Below, one piece after another: positions 17,512 to 25,698 of a DNA stretch of 64,000 nucleotides. The stretch's first letter is position 1. Each line of letters starts with the position of its first letter. The position numbers were made by a program, and so were the translations under genes. The stretch lies in assembly GCF_000482245.1 (NCBI RefSeq), contig NZ_AWNH01000006.1, positions 23,534 through 87,533 of the forward strand, in the 5' to 3' direction. The stretch is from Leptolyngbya sp. Heron Island J (GTDB lineage: Bacteria > Cyanobacteriota > Cyanobacteriia > Phormidesmidales > Phormidesmidaceae). The notes beneath the pieces are model-generated. The model did not search any database. It had not been told where the DNA came from and saw only the letters and a program-made list of their open reading frames with translations.

Positions 17512-19638
17512 ATGATTATGGAACGCATTGATGCGCGGCCCACCCACACCCAGGCTGGATTTAAGATTCGTCGCGGTCGCCCCTTTCCCTATGGTGCAAC
17601 CTTGGTTCCCAATGGCATCAATTTTTCAGTTTTTTCTAGTGGTGCGACTAGCTGTGTGCTCGTGTTATTTAAGCGACGGGAGAGTCAGCCCTTTGCAGAA
17701 ATTCCGTTTCCCCAGGAGTTTCGCACGGGTAACGTTTTCGCGATGACCGTCTTCGGCCTCGATCACGAGAACATTGAATACGGTTATCGCATGGATGGGC
17801 CATACAATCCGGAGGCTGGAGACTGGTTCGATGCCAGTAAAGTACTGGCAGATCCCTATGCGAAGGTGCTCGGCGGGCGAGAAACTTGGGGCAAAACACC
17901 TGACTGGAGTGCGCCTCAGCAGTATCGATCCCAGGTTGTGCTGGACGATTTTGATTGGGAAGATGACCGGCCATTGGAGATTCCCCACGAGGACCTGGTA
18001 ATTTATGAGATGCACGTACGCAGCTTTACCTGCCACTTCTCTTCTGGGATTAAAGAGAGTCATCGAGGCACCTTCGCCGGTATCCGCGATAAGGTCCCTT
18101 ATTTGAAAGAGCTAGGTGTCAACGCGGTTGAACTGATGCCTGTGTTTGAATTTGATGAGTTTGAAAACTCTCGACCTAATCCAGACACTGGAGAAACCCT
18201 GTATAACTATTGGGGTTACAGTACCGTAGGCTTTTTTGCGCCCAAGGCTGGCTACGCTGCCACTGGTCGATTCGGTATGCAGGTGGATGAGTTCAAGGCC
18301 CTAGTCAAAGAACTCCATGCCAACGGTATTGAAGTGATTCTTGATGTGGTGTTTAACCACACCGCTGAAGGTAATGAGCGGGGGCCAACAATCTCTTTTC
18401 GTGGGTTAGATAACAAGACCTACTATATGCTGACGCCCGAGGGATATTACTACAACTTTAGTGGCTGCGGCAATACGCTCAATTGCAACAATCCCATTGT
18501 TCGCAACTTTGTGCTGGACTGTCTACGCTACTGGGCGGCAGAATATCACATCGATGGTTTCCGCTTTGATCTAGCGGCCATTTTAGGGCGCGATCCTTGG
18601 GGAGCCCCGCTTGCCAATCCCCCCTTACTAGAGACCCTGGCGTTTGACCCGATTTTGGCTAAGTGCAAGCTGATCGCTGAAGCTTGGGATGCAGGTGGTC
18701 TATATCAAGTGGGGTCTTTTCCTGCCTATGGCCGTTGGGCTGAATGGAATGGTAAGTTTCGCGACTGTGTGCGCCAATTTCTCAAAGGAGACGCCGACAC
18801 TATTGGTGAAATGGCACAGCGTTTGCAGGGGTCTCCTGATCTTTATGCACCCGCAGGCCGGGTTCCGGCTACCTCAATTAACTTCATTACCGCCCACGAT
18901 GGCTTCACCATTGCCGATCTGGTCTCGTTTAATCAGAAGCACAATGAAGCCAATGGGGAATGGAATAATGATGGCGACAACGACAACCATAGCTGGAACT
19001 GTGGGGCTGAGGGCTGGACTGAGGATGCTGGCATTAATGCGTTGCGATCGCGCCAAATGAAAAATGCGATCGCGCTGCTCATGGTGTCCCAAGGTGTTCC
19101 CATGCTGCTCATGGGGGACGAAATGGGTCGCAGTAAAAATGGTAACAACAATACCTATTGCCATGACAATGAACTCAACTGGCTTAATTGGGATTTACTC
19201 AACGCCAATCAAAGCCTGTTTCAGTTCGCCAAGCACTGTATCAACTTTCGCCTAGCCCACCCGGTTCTTCGTTCCGATCAGCACTTCCAAAATCGTGACT
19301 ATATGGGCAGCGGCTACGCTGACATCACCTGGCATGGTACACAAGCCTGGAACGCCGATTGGAGTAACGGGAGTCATTGCCTTGCCTTTATGCTCTGTGG
19401 TAGCCACGCCAAAAGTGGTCGCGTTCAAGACGATTTCATTTACGTGGCTATGAATATGCACTGGCAAACCCAGTGGTTTGATGTGCCTGGGCTCCCTGAG
19501 GGTAAACAGTGGTATATTTCTGCAAATACAGGGGCTGATGAAACAGATCACTTTGGCCTAAATCACGAACCTTTGCTCGACGATCAAAAAGGACTGTTGC
19601 TCCGCGACAGATCGGTTGTAGTTCTTGTCGGTCGATAA
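17512..19638 (+). CDS. glgX: Glycogen debranching enzyme, GlgX/isoamylase type (GH13)
   Basis: 708 residues, normal length. It has an N-terminal CBM48-type domain (GATLVPNGINFSVFSS) followed by a GH13 barrel. The catalytic triad is visible: nucleophile in DGFRFDLA (Asp353), acid/base in IAEAWDAGG (Glu390) and transition-state stabiliser in TAHDGFT (Asp463). It hydrolyses alpha-1,6 branches of glycogen in the cytoplasm, releasing malto-oligosaccharides. An AGGAGG overlapping the STAS stop region lies eight bases before the ATG, so the two genes are co-transcribed. Its placement between two anti-anti-sigma genes and before RsbW/RsbU-like genes is unusual. Confidence 0.93.
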   Translation: MIMERIDARPTHTQAGFKIRRGRPFPYGATLVPNGINFSVFSSGATSCVLVLFKRRESQPFAEIPFPQEFRTGNVFAMTVFGLDHENIEYGYRMDGPYNPEAGDWFDASKVLADPYAKVLGGRETWGKTPDWSAPQQYRSQVVLDDFDWEDDRPLEIPHEDLVIYEMHVRSFTCHFSSGIKESHRGTFAGIRDKVPYLKELGVNAVELMPVFEFDEFENSRPNPDTGETLYNYWGYSTVGFFAPKAGYAATGRFGMQVDEFKALVKELHANGIEVILDVVFNHTAEGNERGPTISFRGLDNKTYYMLTPEGYYYNFSGCGNTLNCNNPIVRNFVLDCLRYWAAEYHIDGFRFDLAAILGRDPWGAPLANPPLLETLAFDPILAKCKLIAEAWDAGGLYQVGSFPAYGRWAEWNGKFRDCVRQFLKGDADTIGEMAQRLQGSPDLYAPAGRVPATSINFITAHDGFTIADLVSFNQKHNEANGEWNNDGDNDNHSWNCGAEGWTEDAGINALRSRQMKNAIALLMVSQGVPMLLMGDEMGRSKNGNNNTYCHDNELNWLNWDLLNANQSLFQFAKHCINFRLAHPVLRSDQHFQNRDYMGSGYADITWHGTQAWNADWSNGSHCLAFMLCGSHAKSGRVQDDFIYVAMNMHWQTQWFDVPGLPEGKQWYISANTGADETDHFGLNHEPLLDDQKGLLLRDRSVVVLVGR

Positions 19639-19691
19639 ACGGACCGATAAAAGACTCGTAGGTAAACAAAGTACCACCGATGTGCTTTTTC

Positions 19692-19790
19692 CCTTCCTTC
19701 CTTCCTTCCTTCCTTTCTAATCCAGGGATCTTATTTTTAGCCGATCTCTAAAGGTGCCCCTCTTTTCCATTTCCCTAACTTTCCCTAACT
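19692..19790. repeat. Simple repeats before the second STAS gene
   Basis: Six CCTT units at 19692-19715 are followed by a direct duplication of TTCCCTAACT at 19771-19790, ending 19 bases before the STAS start codon. Such tracts can change length by slippage. Confidence 0.7.
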
Positions 19791-19809
19791 TTTACTAAGA
19801 GATAAACCC

Positions 19810-20142
19810 ATGACATTTTCAGCAACCCTTGAAACCCGTAACAACGACGCTTTTATTATTCTCTCCGGCGATCTAGATGCCAGTACTGCCAACGAATTTA
19901 AAGCAAAGGTAGAGGAGGCCGCAGCCACCGAGCCTACGGCCCTCATTTTGGATATGACCTCACTTGACTATATGGCCAGTGCTGGTCTGCGTGTTCTCAT
20001 TTTTGCCAATCAAAAAATGGGGAAAGACGTAGATATCTATTTGGTTTCACCTCAAGAACTCGTGCGCAGCACGATTGAAAAGACTGGCTTCCACCACAGC
20101 GTTCAGATTGTTGATAAATACGAAAAAGCTGTAACCGCTTAG
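19810..20142 (+). CDS. STAS-domain anti-anti-sigma factor
   Basis: 110 residues, a single STAS domain: AFIILSGDLDASTANEF, then LDMTSLDYMASAGLRVLI with the phosphoacceptor Ser57. It is clearly related to the STAS protein at 17152, with which it shares the SGD-DAST and SAGLRVL motifs, so the two probably arose by duplication around glgX. Expected partner: the RsbW-like protein at 20415. It could alternatively pair with the kinase domain inside the GT2 enzyme at 36281. Confidence 0.88.
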   Translation: MTFSATLETRNNDAFIILSGDLDASTANEFKAKVEEAAATEPTALILDMTSLDYMASAGLRVLIFANQKMGKDVDIYLVSPQELVRSTIEKTGFHHSVQIVDKYEKAVTA

Positions 20143-20166
20143 CCGAAATATCCCTCTTTTAATCGA

Positions 20167-20283
20167 TTTCTGCCCTGGAATTTATATGACCTAGGAATGC
20201 CGTACAGGCGTTCCATGGAACGCCTCTGCAGACACAATTTTTGGATTTTGTAAAATCCTTATCTCTTAGAGCCAGGGCAGAAA
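20167..20283. mobile_element. MITE-like palindromic element, copy B
   Basis: 117 bases bounded by 12-bp perfect inverted repeats (TTTCTGCCCTGG at 20167-20178, its complement at 20272-20283). Inside lies a perfect 20-base palindrome (20206-20225, AGGCGTTCCATGGAACGCCT). About 60 bases are near-identical to copy C at 25427. It contains no coding sequence. Confidence 0.6.
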
Positions 20284-20414
20284 AATAGTTGCGATTGCTG
20301 ATTCAGGGGCTGAACCGATCTAGCGCCATTCCTCTTTAACAGTGTCTCCTAACTCAAGTCATCCCGAGGATCAGCAATGCCAAACAGTTACATCTTCTCA
20401 CTGCAATTTGCCCT

Positions 20415-20852
20415 ATGGAACCAATGACTGTTCCCGGCACGCTCGACTCACTTAAGACCATTGCTAACTATGTAATGTCTGCAGCTGAGCAAGCAGGGCT
20501 GGAGAAAAAAGAAGCCTACAAACTCAGACTGGCTATTGATGAAATTGCCACTAATACTGTCCTGCACGGCTATGAAGAGGCTGGACTCACTGGCAACATT
20601 GATCTTACTACCAAAATCACCGATAAAACGATTACCATCACTCTGGAAGATTCAGCTATTCCCTACAATCCGCTTGAGCACAATTGTCCTGATGAGAGTG
20701 ACTTACATCAATCTCTTGCGGAAAGAGACATCGGCGGGCTGGGCGTCTTTTTAGCGATAGATGGTGTGGATGACTTTACCTACGAATTCATTGACAACCG
20801 TAACCGTAACCACTTCACCCTTAACCGCTCCGTTACCAAGCTTACTCGCTAA
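20415..20852 (+). CDS. RsbW-like anti-sigma factor serine kinase (HATPase_c_2)
   Basis: 145 residues, one GHKL ATPase domain. The N box has the E-x-x-x-N pattern (LAIDEIATNTVLHGY), the G1 box is LEDSAIPYNP (D-x-A in place of D-x-G), and the G2 box is DIGGLGVFLAIDGVDD. In the RsbW/SpoIIAB family this domain phosphorylates a STAS partner and sequesters another protein. The stop codon is directly followed by the ATG of the RsbU-like phosphatase, and two STAS genes lie upstream, so kinase, substrate and phosphatase are encoded together. No sigma factor gene is in the window. Confidence 0.85.
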   Translation: MEPMTVPGTLDSLKTIANYVMSAAEQAGLEKKEAYKLRLAIDEIATNTVLHGYEEAGLTGNIDLTTKITDKTITITLEDSAIPYNPLEHNCPDESDLHQSLAERDIGGLGVFLAIDGVDDFTYEFIDNRNRNHFTLNRSVTKLTR

Positions 20853-22340
20853 ATGATTATGCCAACCCTCTCTCCCCCTCCTTCTATCCCGTTAAAATTT
20901 ACAGCCCCCGAGGCTCAAAAGCTTGCTGCCGATCTCACCGAAGTAATTTTACCTCTGGGCGTAGCATTATCTAAAGAGACCGATTGCGATCGCCTCTTAG
21001 AACTCGTGCTCAAAGCCGCCAGAAAACTTTGCTACGCCGACGCGGGCTGTTTTTACCTGCGCAGAGATAATACTTTAGAGTTAGTCGCCCTATACAACAA
21101 CACGCTCAATATTGAAAAAAAAGGTAACTCTATAAAAAGAGACAGACCTACCGAGCCAGTGTCATTAGAAGATGCTGCTACACATGCCAGTAGCTTGGTC
21201 GTTCGTGCAGCCCAATCCGGTGAAACGTTACACATAGCCGATGCTAGGCAGCTACAGGATGCTGAAGTATCCGTTATTCGAGCATTTGATGCTAAGTATG
21301 ACTATGAGACGATTTCTTGCTTAACCGTACCGCTAAACGACACTGATGGTAGTGCGATCGCCGTTCTTCAACTCTTTAACAGCAAAACTCCCAGCGGCGA
21401 CATTATTCCCTTCAGCGATTACCAGCAGCACGTGATCCAGTGGCTAGCAGCCCAATCTACCGCCGCCCTTAATAACCAACAACTTCTCCAACAGCAGGTT
21501 AACTTTCTTAAGGGCGAACGCGACTTACAAATTGGCCGTCAAATTCAGCTCGACTTTCTACCCGAAACCCTCCCAAAAATTCCCGGCTGGGAAATCGCCG
21601 CCACCTTCCATCCTGCTCGTGACGTTGCTGGAGATTTTTACGACGCCTTCCCCATGCCCAACGGTCGAATTGGTCTGGTAATTGCCGATGTCTGTGACAA
21701 AGGTGTGGGTGCAGCCCTCTTTATGTCTCTTTTTCGTACACTGGTGCGGATACTAGCGCGTCAAAACTATTCTTTGAGCCTGATAGATCAGCTCACGGGC
21801 GAAACACCTCAGCGCCCAGCTAACGCTCGAAAAACCGGATCACGCATTCATCTACCACGCACCGGCACCCAGGGTTTACAAAATGCTATTACCCTAACAA
21901 ATAACTATATTGCCGAAACCCACTTTCGCACCAGCATGTTTGCTACTATGTTCTTCGGCGTTTTAAATCCGGCCAATGGCCAAATGATCTACATTAATGC
22001 GGGGCATGAAGCTCCTCTGATTTGTGGTTCAGACGGCACGATTAAAGCGCATCTTGGCTCCACAGGCCCTGCGGTCGGCATGATGCCAAACATGGAGTTC
22101 AAGATAGAACAGGTCCAGCTCTGCCCAGGGGATAGTCTCTTTACCTATACTGACGGAGTACCTGAGGCCCATGCACCTTCCGGTGAAATGTTCTCCGACG
22201 AACGTATCCTTGAGCTGTTAGCTCATCCCACTGACTCCATTACAGACACCATAGACCGAATCGAAAAAGCTGTTCGACACCACATTTCAACCGCCCCCCA
22301 GTTTGACGACATCACTATGTTAGCCGTCCGTCGACTTTGA
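20853..22340 (+). CDS. GAF-containing PP2C (RsbU/SpoIIE-type) phosphatase
   Basis: 495 residues: a GAF domain at about 45-205 (CYADAGCFYLRR, ISCLTVPL), a short coiled linker, and a SpoIIE/PP2C phosphatase domain at about 235-495. Metal-site motifs are AGDFYDAFP, IADVCDKGVGAAL, and near the end FTYTDGVPEA and FDDITMLAV. It would dephosphorylate STAS proteins when the GAF domain receives its signal, reversing the action of the RsbW-like kinase encoded just before. The start ATG follows the kinase stop with no gap. A loop rich in basic residues inside the phosphatase domain (about 310-335) is longer than usual. Confidence 0.9.
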   Translation: MIMPTLSPPPSIPLKFTAPEAQKLAADLTEVILPLGVALSKETDCDRLLELVLKAARKLCYADAGCFYLRRDNTLELVALYNNTLNIEKKGNSIKRDRPTEPVSLEDAATHASSLVVRAAQSGETLHIADARQLQDAEVSVIRAFDAKYDYETISCLTVPLNDTDGSAIAVLQLFNSKTPSGDIIPFSDYQQHVIQWLAAQSTAALNNQQLLQQQVNFLKGERDLQIGRQIQLDFLPETLPKIPGWEIAATFHPARDVAGDFYDAFPMPNGRIGLVIADVCDKGVGAALFMSLFRTLVRILARQNYSLSLIDQLTGETPQRPANARKTGSRIHLPRTGTQGLQNAITLTNNYIAETHFRTSMFATMFFGVLNPANGQMIYINAGHEAPLICGSDGTIKAHLGSTGPAVGMMPNMEFKIEQVQLCPGDSLFTYTDGVPEAHAPSGEMFSDERILELLAHPTDSITDTIDRIEKAVRHHISTAPQFDDITMLAVRRL

Positions 22341-22388
22341 GATTCAGTTCCCGCTGCAACATCAGACAATACGATAAGATTTCTCACC

Positions 22389-23171
22389 ATGACACAAATC
22401 ATATCCATTCATTCATTCCGAGGTGGCACCGGTAAGTCGAACCTGACCGCTAATCTTTCCGTTGCTGTTGCTCAACAGGGTAAGCGCGTCGGCATTGTCG
22501 ATACTGACATTCAATCGCCTGGCATCCATGTCATCTTTGGTTTAGATGAAGACAAGTTCACCTTCTCACTCAATGATTATCTCTGGGGTAAGTGTACTGT
22601 CGAAGAAACAGCTTATGAAGTCGGGGGCAATCTTGTAGATGGTGAAGGCAACCCCGCAAATATTGCTGGCAACATTTATTTAGTACCTTCCAGTATAAAA
22701 GCAGGTGAAATTGCTAGAATTCTCCGCCAGGGCTTTGATGTCGGTCTACTTAACGATGGCTTCCACGAACTGATCGATACCTTGGAGTTAGACTTTCTGT
22801 TTATTGATACCCACCCTGGGCTCAATGAAGAGACCTTACTCTCTATTGCCATTTCAGATGCGGCCCTGATCGTTTTGCGTCCCGATCGCCAAGACTTTAT
22901 GGGTACAGCCGTCACTTTGGAAGTCGCTCGAAAACTCAACGTGCCCAATCTCATGCTACTACTCAACAAGGCCTCCCCATCTTTTGAGCGTAGATCGTTA
23001 GAACAACAGGTAACTGAACGCTATGGCGCTCCAATGGCTGGGCTTTTCTACGAAAATGATGAAATGCTTCAGTTAGCTAGCAGCGGTATTTTTGGCTTGC
23101 ACTATCGCGATCATCCGTTTACTCAAGAAGTACAGCAGGTTGCACAACAATTACTTCAGATGCAATCATGA
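22389..23171 (+). CDS. ParA/MinD-family ATPase
   Basis: 260 residues. It has the deviant Walker A motif FRGGTGKSN at the N-terminus, a switch I region with VDTDIQSPGIH, and Walker B as FLFIDTHPGL near 135. The signature lysine precedes GT-GK as Arg here (RGGTGK rather than KGGTGK), an uncommon substitution for the lysine that contacts ATP across the dimer; it may weaken dimer-linked hydrolysis. Such ATPases position complexes or regulate polysaccharide export (BcsQ-like) or flagella. Its stop overlaps the next start by four bases (ATGA). Confidence 0.83.
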   Translation: MTQIISIHSFRGGTGKSNLTANLSVAVAQQGKRVGIVDTDIQSPGIHVIFGLDEDKFTFSLNDYLWGKCTVEETAYEVGGNLVDGEGNPANIAGNIYLVPSSIKAGEIARILRQGFDVGLLNDGFHELIDTLELDFLFIDTHPGLNEETLLSIAISDAALIVLRPDRQDFMGTAVTLEVARKLNVPNLMLLLNKASPSFERRSLEQQVTERYGAPMAGLFYENDEMLQLASSGIFGLHYRDHPFTQEVQQVAQQLLQMQS

Positions 23172-23452
23172 CTCACAATGTGAAAAATCGTCGAACTATG
23201 ATCGATGTGCTGTCACTTGCAGACGTAGAACGATCCGTAGTACACTATATTATGCGTCAGCGGCGTAGTACGCCAGCACAGCTTTCTCATCACTTCAAAA
23301 AAACTGTAGCGGATATACAGCCTATCTTAAATCAACTGGTTACCGACGGCTTTCTCTCAAAAGACCTTGAGAGTGATAGCTATCAGATCGCCATAAGCAG
23401 TCGTCCTCAAAGACCTTCTGCAGAAAAGCTTTGGGATATGATTGGTGATTGA
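23168..23452 (+). CDS. Small winged-helix-like protein coupled to the ParA-like ATPase
   Basis: 94 residues. The middle part (about 15-80) has the spacing of a winged helix-turn-helix: SVVHYIMRQRRSTPAQLSHH, a second helix with VADIQPILNQLV, and a short wing (GFLSKDLESDSYQI). The four-base overlap with the ATPase gene implies translational coupling and probably a working pair. It may bind DNA or a protein. No close family is recognised with confidence. Confidence 0.7.
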   Translation: MTHNVKNRRTMIDVLSLADVERSVVHYIMRQRRSTPAQLSHHFKKTVADIQPILNQLVTDGFLSKDLESDSYQIAISSRPQRPSAEKLWDMIGD

Positions 23453-23861
23453 ATCGGGCATCAACTGAAGCCAAGAAATCCAGGCCAGGTTAGAGTTCGA
23501 CCTTCGGCAAGGGACCGCACTCCGAATTCTGAATTTTGTGTTAGAGAAATCATATTCTGCATGGGGTGCTAGGAGCGTCTAGCTTATTCCCTATGTAGAA
23601 TATTGGGCATTGGCATACATCTCAAAGAATACCCATCGGCACGCCTCTACAAAAATGAGCGACGCTTTACAAAAGCCTATTTCCTAAATAATTCCGATCT
23701 ATCTCTCTCCATAATATCTTTACTATCCTGAACGCGATCAAACCCTAGATTTACTAGTCTTCTCTGTAGCTTTTATTCCATCATCTGTTCACTATAACAG
23801 TGAGCTTATCTTTGACGCTAATGCTTAATTGGTTATACTACCGAAGCCCTTAAAACGTGCC
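23453..23861. other. Intergenic region with a long imperfect hairpin
   Basis: About 400 bases. A 15-base imperfect stem (CATATTCTGCATGGGG near 23551, with its partner ending at about 23605) encloses GCTAG/CTAGC. It may be a terminator for the partner-switching operon or a decayed repeat. No coding sequence is seen. Confidence 0.4.
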
Positions 23862-25358
23862 ATGACAATATTAGATCAAGCTGAATCATATGACCCTATG
23901 CCGGATAGAGCATCACAGACTAAAAAGCCTTTAGACTTTCAGAAAACGTTAGGAATAAAGGCTTCCCTGGTAGGTGCTGTTTTGGTCACTGTCACCTTAA
24001 CGGCGGCTATTGTATATATTCCCTGGGCGATCGCCTCCAGGCGCAATCTCAAGACCATGGTAGCGAAAAATAATGAAGAGATTGTATTAGGTGCTTCTCA
24101 CGAAGTAAAACGCCTATTAGGCAGTGCTCGTGCTGCCAACAGCTTAATTCAAAAAAGCTTTTCACATGAACTCATAGATTTTGAAGATCCTCAAGCCAGT
24201 GAATCTTTCTTTTTAAATCTTTTAGAATCTAATCCCGATTTTACTTGGATACAGCTAGGGTTTGAAAAGGGTGACTTCTTAGGGGCACAGCGGCTATATG
24301 ATGGTAATCTCAGAACTCATTTTAGAGATTGGGACGAAGAGACTCAAACCACTCAAAAAAATGTTAAAACATATGTGACCTCTGCTCCAGACTCTAAGAT
24401 TTTCGAAACATCTCAGCCGATGGAGCCTGCATTCTATGCACCTGACCGCCCCTGGTATAAAGCTGCTGTAGAGAATCTGGGTGAGCAGGTTTGGAGCGTA
24501 TATATCTATCGCTCTACATTGCGTCCTGGATTAGATGCCACCGTAAGTCTTTCTCGTAATAATGAGCTTTTTGGCGTTGTTGGCGTTGGTATTGGCCTGG
24601 AACAACTCTCACAGTTTTTGCGAAAAGAATTATCCATTCAGTCGGGTGGCGAAATTTTTATTATCAATTCAAATCGCGAAATTTTAGCATCCACCGATGT
24701 CACGGAAATACATCCAAAAAGCTTTGATGGCGACAATGTTGAGCTGAAATTATTGAGTGAGGCGGACAATCCATTGTTACGACAAGTGGATGATGCCCTG
24801 TCCCATCCTGAGAGCAATGAAATGTTGCTATCAGATAGTTTTCTCCATACAGACAATGAATCTAGACAAAGCTACTATATTTCTCTTTCTGATTTAGGCT
24901 ATTTAGATTGGATGGTTGGTACTGTTGTGCCAACCGATGCATACTTAGGAAAAATCCAGAGAGGCCGCCAGATTTTGCTGATTGTGAATATCTTTTTTAT
25001 TCTAGTGACGGCTGGACTGGCAGTTTTCTTATCCGATCGGCTGATTGCTAAGCCTATTTTAACCGTGGCTCAGGCAGCCTCTGATCTTGAGTCTGAGACT
25101 TTTGAAGTGCAGGGTCTGACCAAATTGTCCATTCGCAACGATGAGTTTGGTCAGCTCGCACGCGTATTTCAAAAGATGGCTCAGCAAGTAGCTGCGCGGC
25201 AGCAGCAGCTTAAAAGACAGGTAACGGCATTAAAAATTGAAATCGATGATGTTAAGCAGCAACAGCAGGTCAAAAAGATTGTAGAAACTGATTTCTTTCA
25301 AGACCTTACTGCTAAAGCAAAAACGCTACGACAGCGTAATACAGATCGTAAACCGTAG
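23862..25358 (+). CDS. Membrane sensor with Cache-type periplasmic domain and HAMP domain, no catalytic output
   Basis: 498 residues from ATG 23862 (the frame is open from TTG 23829). A TM segment at about 40-62 (VGAVLVTVTLTAAIVYIPWAI) is followed by a large periplasmic dCache-like domain (about 70-355; FTWIQLGFEKGDF, DRPWYKAAVE, SVYIYRSTLRPGLDATVSL), a second TM (about 365-390), a HAMP domain (about 390-445) and a C-terminal coiled coil rich in Gln and Lys. No kinase, cyclase or methyl-accepting signature follows, so it probably passes its signal by protein contact, as do HAMP-only upstream parts of RsbU-type systems. It follows the partner-switching genes on the same strand. Confidence 0.82.
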   Translation: MTILDQAESYDPMPDRASQTKKPLDFQKTLGIKASLVGAVLVTVTLTAAIVYIPWAIASRRNLKTMVAKNNEEIVLGASHEVKRLLGSARAANSLIQKSFSHELIDFEDPQASESFFLNLLESNPDFTWIQLGFEKGDFLGAQRLYDGNLRTHFRDWDEETQTTQKNVKTYVTSAPDSKIFETSQPMEPAFYAPDRPWYKAAVENLGEQVWSVYIYRSTLRPGLDATVSLSRNNELFGVVGVGIGLEQLSQFLRKELSIQSGGEIFIINSNREILASTDVTEIHPKSFDGDNVELKLLSEADNPLLRQVDDALSHPESNEMLLSDSFLHTDNESRQSYYISLSDLGYLDWMVGTVVPTDAYLGKIQRGRQILLIVNIFFILVTAGLAVFLSDRLIAKPILTVAQAASDLESETFEVQGLTKLSIRNDEFGQLARVFQKMAQQVAARQQQLKRQVTALKIEIDDVKQQQQVKKIVETDFFQDLTAKAKTLRQRNTDRKP

Positions 25359-25698
25359 CATTCTTGTAGATTCAATCAGCTCCATACACATTTTGAGCAT
25401 TAACTTAGGAATGAGGAGGTCCTATCTGTTGTCTGCAGAGGCGTTCCATAGAGCGCCTCTGCAGACAACATTTTTGGATCTTATAAAATCCTGATCCCTT
25501 AGGCTCGAAGATCTGGGTCAGGGAAGAAGTGGGAAGTTGGAACAACACTCAGTTCTGACCTCCCAATACCGACTTCTTTCCTGAAAAAATGTCCTTTAAG
25601 TGGATACTTGAGATTATGTTCAAAGACTCAGCAGAAACTCTCAATACCTCAATTTTCTCATCTGCCTAAATCCAGTTATGGACTGCATCTAACAAGTG
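25359..25698. other. Intergenic region holding palindromic repeat copy C
   Basis: Nearly all recognisable content is the repeat described separately. The rest, between the convergent sensor and LtrA-like genes, shows no coding sequence. Confidence 0.5.
25411..25500. repeat. Dispersed palindromic repeat, copy C
   Basis: A 17-bp stem (TGTTGTCTGCAGAGGCG at 25427-25443 pairing with 25454-25470) encloses ATAGAG. The flank ending AAAATCCTGATCCCTTA matches copy B closely. It lies between convergent genes and could also terminate both. Confidence 0.6.
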
